Source of the DNA: Tetragonia tetragonoides
Taxonomy: Eukaryota > Streptophyta > Magnoliopsida > Caryophyllales > Aizoaceae
Reading direction: 5' to 3'
DNA: 64,000 bases
Assembly (NCBI GenBank): GCA_038025085.1
Contig: CM076139.1
Coordinates: 24,887,807-24,951,806, forward strand
The notes beneath the pieces are model-generated. The model made no database searches. It worked only from the letters and a program-made list of their open reading frames with translations, and was not told where the DNA came from. Each line of letters starts with the position of its first letter. The stretch's first letter is position 1. Shown piece after piece: positions 57,527 through 64,000 of the stretch. Position numbers and translations under genes: made by a program.

Positions 57527-59445
57527 GCCTGTTAGCCATTCTCTCTCTAAAATGCTCTCTCCTCTCTCCTCGACAGCGCCTGTTAGCCATTAACAAAGCA
57601 CTGAGTTCAAATGGGGAAGAACGGGAAAGCAAAAAAAGGGAAGGGGGTTCAAGACGGGGATGCGGGAAACTCAGAAGCTCCACCATGTCCCACAAAAAAC
57701 CTGTCTCAAAGACAAAGAACGAGCGAAAACCATGAAAACCTAGATTTTGTTATGCGGAATTTAACAGATGAATTGGAGGATCCAAATGTGATGACACCTG
57801 ATGCGCAAACAAAAACAATTAAACAAATGGAATTAGCGCAGGAAAAAATTGATTTCTGGCTGTCTAAGATGAAGGAGAAAGCACGAACCCAGTTCGCGTC
57901 TGAAGATGAGGATGAAGAGCCTGAACAACCAAAGCAACAGGAACTCGGAACTGCAGGTAACAACTCAGCTTGGAAAAAATTTGACATTTCCAAATTAAAG
58001 AATGCAGGGTTTAAATTAGATTTCATTGCTCCTAAATTGCATGAAGGGGAACCGGTGGGTGAAATTAATTTTAGTGACATTGAATCTGAAATAAACTACT
58101 GGAATCAAGCAGTGGTCTGTTATGTAATGGGAGCAAGGCCCCCAATTAATGTTCTAAGTGGTTTTCTTCGAAGAATCTGGGCAAAGAGAGGGATGAATAA
58201 AATTGCCATGATGAAAAATGGGTTGGTTTTGGTCAGGTTTGACTCCCTAGAACAGAGAGATGCAGTGCTACAAGAGGGGGTTTACCACTTTGACAATAAG
58301 CCCATGATTGTTAGGGCATGGTCTGAAAATATAGATTATGAAAAAGAGGAACTGACCTCGGTGCCAATTTGGGTAAAATTCCCGGGACTTAATGTGAAGT
58401 ACTGGAATGCAATGGGATTAAGTAAGATAGGAAGCCTTGTAGGAAGGCCAATGATGGCAGATAGAAACACAGAGCTTAAAATTGGAATCCAGTTTGCCAG
58501 GGTGATGATTGAAGTTGAAATTGGAGCTGCTTACCCCAATAAGGTGCACTACAGGAATGAGAAGGTAAATGTTGTAGAACAGGTAGTGGAATATGACTGG
58601 AAGCCTGTCCTATGCACCCACTGCAAGCAATATGGGCACTGTGAGGCAGAATGCAGGAAGAATGTTGCTGCAGCAACTGTGATACCAACACAAATTGCAG
58701 TACCAGTACAGAGGCAACCTGGCCAACAGGAAAACACTTGGGCACAGCAATGGCAGAATGTTGGGAGGGGGAGAGGAAGAATGAATAATGCAGGTAGAGG
58801 AGCAAGAGCTGGAAGGGGTATTTACAGGCAAATTCAGCAACAACAGCAGGATAAGCCACAGACACAAAACCCCTTTGCAGCACTGCAAAATGAAGGTGAC
58901 GCACAGGACAAGCAACAGCCCAGAGATAGTACAGAACCTGACATTCAGAAGGAGATACACACGGGTTTAAGAAGGGAATCAGAAGCAGGTTGATGCAGCT
59001 AGACTCTGAATCAGGTAACAGGAACCAATAGAGTATACAGGAAATCAGCAGGGTGTTGTTGCAGAAAACAAAGGAGGATGAATCAACTCTGGAAGATTGC
59101 CCCAGCAGAGGATTCAGAGGTTAAGAGCGGAAGCAAAGCAGAAGCAGGAAGAAGCAGCTTGAGTGGAAAAAAATGATAGAAATTCTGTAATAATTTAGAT
59201 TATTAAGTTTTTGTTTTTTGCTGTAAGACAGGAATGTTTTTTGTATTTTGTATCTGTAATCAGATATGGGGAACCACTGCATGTAGTAAGTGCCCCCAGG
59301 AATGTTGGGTTGTAAGGAAAAAAGGGATGCAGAGGAAGAGGAACCCTACCTAGTAGGTGGCCTTGGACTTGCATTACCTATGGACTGTAATCTGTGTAAC
59401 ATTACAGCTAGCAATAACACAATTTCTGACTTGCACCAAAAAAAA
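57527..59445 (+). mobile_element. LINE P, ORF1-only deletion derivative
   Basis: The 1.9-kb element has a leader, a fully open ORF1 and a 3' UTR with the hairpin (59345-59357) and A-tail. ORF2 is absent: near 58970 the end of ORF1 jumps to 3' UTR sequence. The matching acattgggttggtca on both outer sides shows it inserted beside LINE Q in this short form or as a parent of it. Its leader repeats cgcctgttagccatt at 57526-57540 and 57577-57591. Confidence 0.9.
57611..58993 (+). CDS. LINE P ORF1 protein, open frame (DUF4283 + CCHC)
   Basis: This is the only uninterrupted ORF1 in the window, at 460 residues. The basic start MGKNGKAKKGKG is followed by an acidic stretch (EDEDEEPEQPKQQE, about residue 98) and DUF4283 at about 155-300. 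The CCHC knuckle CTHCKQYGHCEAEC is at about 335-348, followed by a Gln-rich segment and GRGRGRMNNAGRGARAGRG. The normal C-terminus (HGKxPILTxSHG) is replaced by GLRRESEAG because of the deletion that removed ORF2. It could encode an RNA-binding protein able to act on other copies, but expression is unknown. Confidence 0.85.
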   Translation: MGKNGKAKKGKGVQDGDAGNSEAPPCPTKNLSQRQRTSENHENLDFVMRNLTDELEDPNVMTPDAQTKTIKQMELAQEKIDFWLSKMKEKARTQFASEDEDEEPEQPKQQELGTAGNNSAWKKFDISKLKNAGFKLDFIAPKLHEGEPVGEINFSDIESEINYWNQAVVCYVMGARPPINVLSGFLRRIWAKRGMNKIAMMKNGLVLVRFDSLEQRDAVLQEGVYHFDNKPMIVRAWSENIDYEKEELTSVPIWVKFPGLNVKYWNAMGLSKIGSLVGRPMMADRNTELKIGIQFARVMIEVEIGAAYPNKVHYRNEKVNVVEQVVEYDWKPVLCTHCKQYGHCEAECRKNVAAATVIPTQIAVPVQRQPGQQENTWAQQWQNVGRGRGRMNNAGRGARAGRGIYRQIQQQQQDKPQTQNPFAALQNEGDAQDKQQPRDSTEPDIQKEIHTGLRRESEAG

Positions 59446-59460
59446 ACATTGGGTTGGTCA

Positions 59461-62382
59461 TATGCTGAAATACAGGATTTTAAAGAGTGCATTGAAAAGT
59501 GCTTTCTCACTGAAATGGGTTGGTCAGGATGTCAGTTTACATGGAACAATAGGCATGAAAGGGGTGGGAGAGTTTATTCTAAAATTGAATGGGCCTTTGC
59601 AAACAGCCTCTGGTTCTAGGAATGTGATCAATCTGATCTTAAATTCCACCCAGAGGGAGTTTCTGATCACTCCCCAATTTGTCTAGCTCTTCATACAGAA
59701 TCCACAAAAAAACATATCCCCTTTAAATACTTCAACATGTGGAGCCTCCACTCTGAATTCCATGCTATGGTTTAGCAAGCTTGGAACTTCAGAACACAAG
59801 GCACAAAAATGTTTAGAGTGTACCAGAAACTGAAAAAGGTGAGAACAGTGCTAAAGAAGCTAAACAGGAATGAATTTAGGGACATCTTAGCACAAGCAGA
59901 CATTGCCAGGATAGCCATGACTCAAGCTCAGATTGAAGCCAACAAGGAGCCCTTAAATGAGGAAGTGCAACAGAATGAAGTACAGGCCAGGAGAAGATAC
60001 AATGAGGTAAACATGGCAGCTGAAAACTTTCTATAGGAGAAAAGCAAGGCAAATTGGGTTCAGTTGGGAGATGGGAACACTCATTTATTCCATGCAGTCA
60101 TGAAGCAAAGAAGACACCAGAATAGAGTACAATCCATCAGGACACAGCAGGGGACTCTATTGGAAGATCAGAATATGGTTATGGAGGAATTTGTGAGGTT
60201 TTACAAAGAAATGTTGGGGGTCTCAGGGGTAAGAGAAACCACAGCAGAAGACAGCTTCTTCTCAGCAGGTCACAAACTTGACATACATCAACAGATGAAC
60301 CTTATTGCCCCTGTAAATGCTGATGAGGTGAAAAAAGCAATGTTTGAAATTGATTGCAACAAAAGCCCGGGCCCTGATGGTTTTGGATCAGGATTCTTCA
60401 AAGAAGCTTGGCATATTGTGGGGCAAGAAGTGACTGAAGCTATCATTGATTTCTTTGACTCCTCTAGAATGCTCAAAGAGGTGAATGCTACAAACTTATG
60501 CCTTGTGCAGAAGATACAAAACCCAGAGAAGGCATCTGACTTCAGGCCCATAGCTTGTTGTAATACAATCTACAAATGCATCTCCAAGATCTTGTGTGGG
60601 AGATTGGCAAAAGTGCTCCCTGTACTTGTATCAGTGAACCAGGGAGCTTTTGTGGATCAGAGATCAATTGTCAACAACATCATGATATGTCAGGATCTTA
60701 TTAAGCACTACAATAGGAAACAGTCATCTCCTAGGAGCTTGATGAAGATTGATCTAAGGAAAGCATATGACACAATTCACTGGGGTTTTGTGAAGGAAAT
60801 GCTGCAAGGGTATGGATTCCCTGTAAAGTTCAGTGGATGGCTACTTGAATGCATCCAAACAGCTAGTTTCAGCATCAATATGAATGGGTAAGCACATGGA
60901 TACTTTATTGCAAAACGTGGCATCAGGCAGGGTGATCCAATCTCTCCATTAATATTTGTATTGGTAATGGAATATCTGTCAAGAATCCTGAAGATAGCCT
61001 GTATGGATAAGAGCTTCAGCTGGCATCCCATGTGCAAAGAACTTGCATTGAGTCACCTCTGCTTTGCTGATGACTTAATGTGTTTCTGTAAAGTTGCACC
61101 TGAATCTGTGAGTACCATGATGAACAGCATAAATCACTTCTCACAAGCTACTGTTCTGTTTGCAAACAAGGAAAAATCAAATATTTATGTAGCAGGGGTA
61201 AATGAACAAGTAAAGAATGAACTGTTGCACCTATCAGGATTCAAAGAAGGAACTTTGCCCATGAAATACCTGGGTGTCCCACTGTCCCCATCTAAATGGA
61301 GCAAATTAGATTTTGAATGCTTGGTGGATAAAATGACAAACAAATTGCAGATCTGGGCCTCCAGGAACCTCTCTTATGGAGGAAGAGTTCAACTAATAAA
61401 CTCTGTATTATTCTCTATACATGTATACTGGTCAAGCATCTTCATAATGCCTGCTGGGGTACTGAAAAGTGTGGAGCAAAAATGCAGATTTTTCTTGTGG
61501 GGGACAACTGAACAGAAGCACAAGACAAGCTTGGTGGCATGGGACATTGTATGCAGACCAAGGAAAAATGGTGGACTAAATGTTAAGAATTGCAAATGGT
61601 TCAACATAGCTCTAAATTGGAAGCATATGTGGGATCTAGCCACTAAAAAAGACACACTGTGGGTAAAATGGATTAATGGGGTTTATCTGAAAGGAGAAAA
61701 CTTCTGGAATTATGTTCCAGTGTGGGGTACCAGCTGGTACTGGAAGAAGCTGAACAAGATCAAAAGCTATTTTCAGGGTCAATACACAGCAAGGGGAGCA
61801 TTGAAGTATGCATCTGATGGAATATACTCTGCTGCAAGTGGCTACAGAATGTTGCAAGGTGACATGCCAAAATACAGACATGCTGATTTGATCTGGGGAA
61901 AGATATCCATGCCTAGACAAAACTTTTGCTTGTGGCTGGCTCAAATGGGAAGATTATTAACAAAAGATAGGTTGCAGAGAATGGGATTCTTGAATGGAGA
62001 TGACACATGCTACCTGTGTAAGCTGAAACCAGAGGACCACAATCATCTGTTTTTCAACTGTAATGTGTCAACAGTAGTCCTGGATCAACTGAGGGGGTGG
62101 CTGCAAATATCAGCAAAAGCAAACACAATTCAGGGCATGCTCAACTGGATGAGCAGGCAAAAATGCTCGAGACTCAGGAAGGAAGTGTATGCAGCAGGGC
62201 TAGCAGCAGCAGTTTATTGGATTTGGAGATGCAGGAATACTCACTATGTTGGTGGAGGCAGTATACCAGTGCCACAGATCATGCAACAGGTTCAGCAAGT
62301 AGTCAGAATCAGAATTCAACAACGCAGTAACAGTAAGAGGAAAATGAACAGCAGGGATAAGAGATGGTTAGGGGAGATATAG
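59461..62382 (+). pseudogene. LINE Q ORF2, endonuclease-truncated, four stops
   Basis: This 974-codon fragment keeps the second half of the endonuclease (SDHSPICL), the RT (NKSPGPDGFGSGFF, KIDLRKAYDTIHW, RQGDPISPL, CFADDLMCF) and zf-RVT (CYLCKLKPEDHNHLFFNC). Stops are at 59617-59619, 59773-59775 and 60034-60036 (all from Gln CAG to TAG) and at 60889-60891. The frame is otherwise unbroken. It is closest to LINE D in sequence. Confidence 0.92.
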
Positions 62383-62565
62383 TTAGCAGTGTACTGGATA
62401 TGGAGAAGCAGGAACATCCAACATTTTGAGGGGAGCAGACTGTCTATGATGCAGACCATGCAGCAGAATCAGAAGATAGTCAGCATCAGAATACAGCAAT
62501 GCAGCAGAAAGAAGAAGATCAACAGCAAGGATAAAATATGGATAGGGAGTGTGCAATTGTCCCCT
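62383..62565 (+). pseudogene. Second ORF2 C-terminus grafted after LINE Q ORF2
   Basis: Immediately after the stop the sequence repeats the ORF2 tail from another copy (AVYWIWRSRNIQHFEGSRLS, then SIRIQQCSRKKKINSKDK) and continues into that copy's 3' UTR. The repeat covers about 180 bp and makes the third composite 3' end in the window. Confidence 0.85.
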
Positions 62566-62874
62566 GCACTAAGCCTTTGTAGTTTGGTGGAAGTGGAAAT
62601 ATTTTATGTTTTCTGTAGAAGTTGTAACAGCTTACTGTTTTTGTGTTTTTTGTAATTGTTGTAAGTCAGGAATGTCTGGTTAGTTTGAATCAGCCAGGAT
62701 GAGCCACTGGATGCAGCATGTTGCTCCAGTCCTGTGTTTAGGGTTGTGTGGTTGTTAAGGGATGTAGATACAAGGAACCCTACCTAGTAGGTGGCCTTGG
62801 ATTTAAAGTGCCTATGGGCTGTAATCTTGCTACATTGCAGCTAGTAATAATACAATTCTGACTTGCACCAAAAA

Positions 62875-62928
62875 ACATTGGCATCGCGTAAAACCGCCCT
62901 GACAAGCCTATCAGGGACCCAATAACTT
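62875..62928. repeat. Satellite stub (54 bp)
   Basis: acattggcatcgcgtaaaac and the following monomer start run to gacccaataac, then switch directly to the pyrimidine-rich leader of LINE R. The rest of the monomer and the target copy are missing. Confidence 0.88.
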
Positions 62929-64000
62929 TCTCTCTCTAGCAATGTTCTCTCCTCTCTCCACCAGCGCAAGTTTCTGCAGCTTGCTCTGAGTTTTAATGGT
63001 GAGAAACGAAAAAGCTAAGCGTGGGATTGAAGGTCGGGAAGGTGGCGTGCCTGAGGAACTAGTTAGACCGGTGAGAATGGCAAATCGTGGCTTCCAGAGT
63101 AGTGAAAGACCCAATCTGGACAGGGTAGTGAGGAATTTAACCAGTGAACTTGAAGAACCGGATATACTAACACACCAGATGTTAATCAAGGGACGGTACA
63201 CCAATTGGAATTAGCGAGAGAAAAAATCAATTCGTGGCCGTCAAAAATGCAAACTAAAGCAAGAACCCATTTCTCCTGGGAAGATGATGTTGTTGCTGAG
63301 GAGGCGGATAAGCTTCAACAATAGTCAGGAATAGGTAAACCTTCAGCTTGGGAGAAATTTGACATCACAAAATTAAGAAATGTTGGCTTTAAAGTGGAAT
63401 TTATGGAACCTGTAATGCATGAGGGTAAACCAGTTGGGGAAATTAAAATGATGGATATACAGTCTGAAATTAGTTACTGGAATCAGGCTGTAGTTTGTTA
63501 TGTTCTGGGCTCTAGACCTCCTATTAATGTTTGTTTGGTTTTTTGAGGAGAATTTGGGCGAATAAGGGGATGAACAAGATAGCTACGATGAACAATGGTC
63601 TAGTTTTGGTGCATTTTGAATCATTGGAAAAAAGGGATGTTGTTTTACCATTTTGATAATAAGCCTATGATAGTGAGGCCATGGTCTGAAAATGATCATT
63701 ATGCTAGAGAGGAGCTCAATTCTATTCCAATCTGGGTTAAATTTCCAAGGTTAGATGTGAAATATTGGAATGCTATGGGTTTAAGCAAGATCTCTAGTCT
63801 CATTGGTAGGCCAATGATGGCTGACAAGAACACTAAGCTTAAGGTTGGTATTCACTATGCCAGAGTGATGATTTAGGTGGAGATAGGTGGAGAATACCCT
63901 GACAAGGTTCATTTTAGGAATGAAAGAGGCAACATTATAGAGCAGGAGGTGGAATATGACTGGAAGCCAACTGTTTGTGGCCATTTCAAGCGGTATGGGC
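62929..64000 (+). mobile_element. LINE R, 5' part, running off the window
   Basis: A leader (tttctctctctagcaatg) and a decayed ORF1 are visible before the right edge. The left junction lies inside the satellite and not at the target motif, so a deletion has removed the original boundary. Confidence 0.88.
62996..64000 (+). pseudogene. LINE R ORF1, partial and decayed
   Basis: It starts MVRNEKAKRGIEGREGG and carries the motif LDRVVRNLTSELEEPDIL. A frameshift near 63180, a TAG near 63322, a deletion around 63525 and later stops break it. The DUF4283 segment (FDNKPMIVRPWSEN, WVKFPRLDVKYWNAMGLSK) is recognisable, and the knuckle reads GHFKRYG, with Cys residues altered. The start resembles LINEs L and N, and the DUF4283 part is intermediate. 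Confidence 0.85.

Larger units (their letters stand above)
59446..62874 (+). mobile_element. LINE Q, 5'-truncated
   Basis: After acattgggttggtca it enters ORF2 in the endonuclease (YAEIQDFKECIEKCFL) and runs through the C-terminus. A second ORF2 tail and a 3' UTR follow, with the hairpin at 62779-62791 and a short A-tail ending at acattggcatcgc (62875). Confidence 0.92.

Noticed and set aside
1..64000. Telomeric repeats or centromere-specific hallmarks
   Set aside because: No TTTAGGG-type arrays were seen, and nothing ties this satellite to a known centromeric repeat. A subtelomeric or rDNA-adjacent position is only a hypothesis.

Overview
This window is non-genic heterochromatin from a flowering plant. 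The host call rests on the degraded 5.8S rRNA gene at the left edge, which carries the angiosperm GAATTGCAGAATCC motif with one change, and on plant-type LINE proteins (DUF4283 plus CCHC ORF1; endonuclease, reverse transcriptase and zf-RVT ORF2). The order or family cannot be told from the sequence. No ordinary host gene was found.

Three components alternate. (1) Decayed 45S rDNA lies on the minus strand at 1-2580, 6574-7745 and 27097-27970, each time followed by the same AT-rich spacer. (2) A GC-rich satellite with a monomer of about 301 bp (a 315-bp variant next to rDNA) is always in the same orientation. (3) Eighteen copies or fragments of one LINE family, named A to R here, are all on the plus strand. 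Their junctions fall almost without exception at one point of the satellite monomer: the A-tail runs directly into acattggcatcgc, and the same 13-mer precedes the 5' end. The window therefore looks like a satellite array next to rDNA, colonised over a long time by a site-specific LINE. Later copies entered the same 13-bp site beside earlier ones, giving head-to-tail chains such as G-H-I-J-K.

Layout: rDNA 1-2580; spacer and satellite to 3522; LINE A; satellite; LINE B, broken at 6574 by a second rDNA piece; spacer and satellite; a minus-strand Ty3/gypsy chromovirus remnant (8272-11935); LINE C tail; satellite; LINE D (nearly intact) and LINE E back to back; satellite; LINE F (ORF1-only); satellite grading into a 21-24-bp minisatellite; third rDNA piece; spacer and satellite; LINEs G to K; satellite; LINE L (older subfamily); satellite; LINE M and LINE N; satellite; LINE O; satellite; LINE P (ORF1-only, with an open ORF1) and LINE Q; a satellite stub; LINE R, running off the right end.

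A complete LINE is about 5.3-5.8 kb. It has a pyrimidine-rich 5' UTR of roughly 50-110 nt and an ORF1 of about 464 codons (basic N-terminus, DUF4283, CCHC knuckle, Q- and RG-rich tail). ORF2 has 1130 codons and overlaps ORF1 by exactly 8 nt (ATGGATAG). The 3' UTR is 0.5-1 kb, has a conserved CCTAC-nnn-GTAGG hairpin about 90-120 nt before the end, and finishes in an A-tail. No copy in the window has both ORFs intact. LINE D is closest, with two single-base insertions. LINE P keeps an open ORF1, and ORF2 of LINEs I and O each has only one stop codon.
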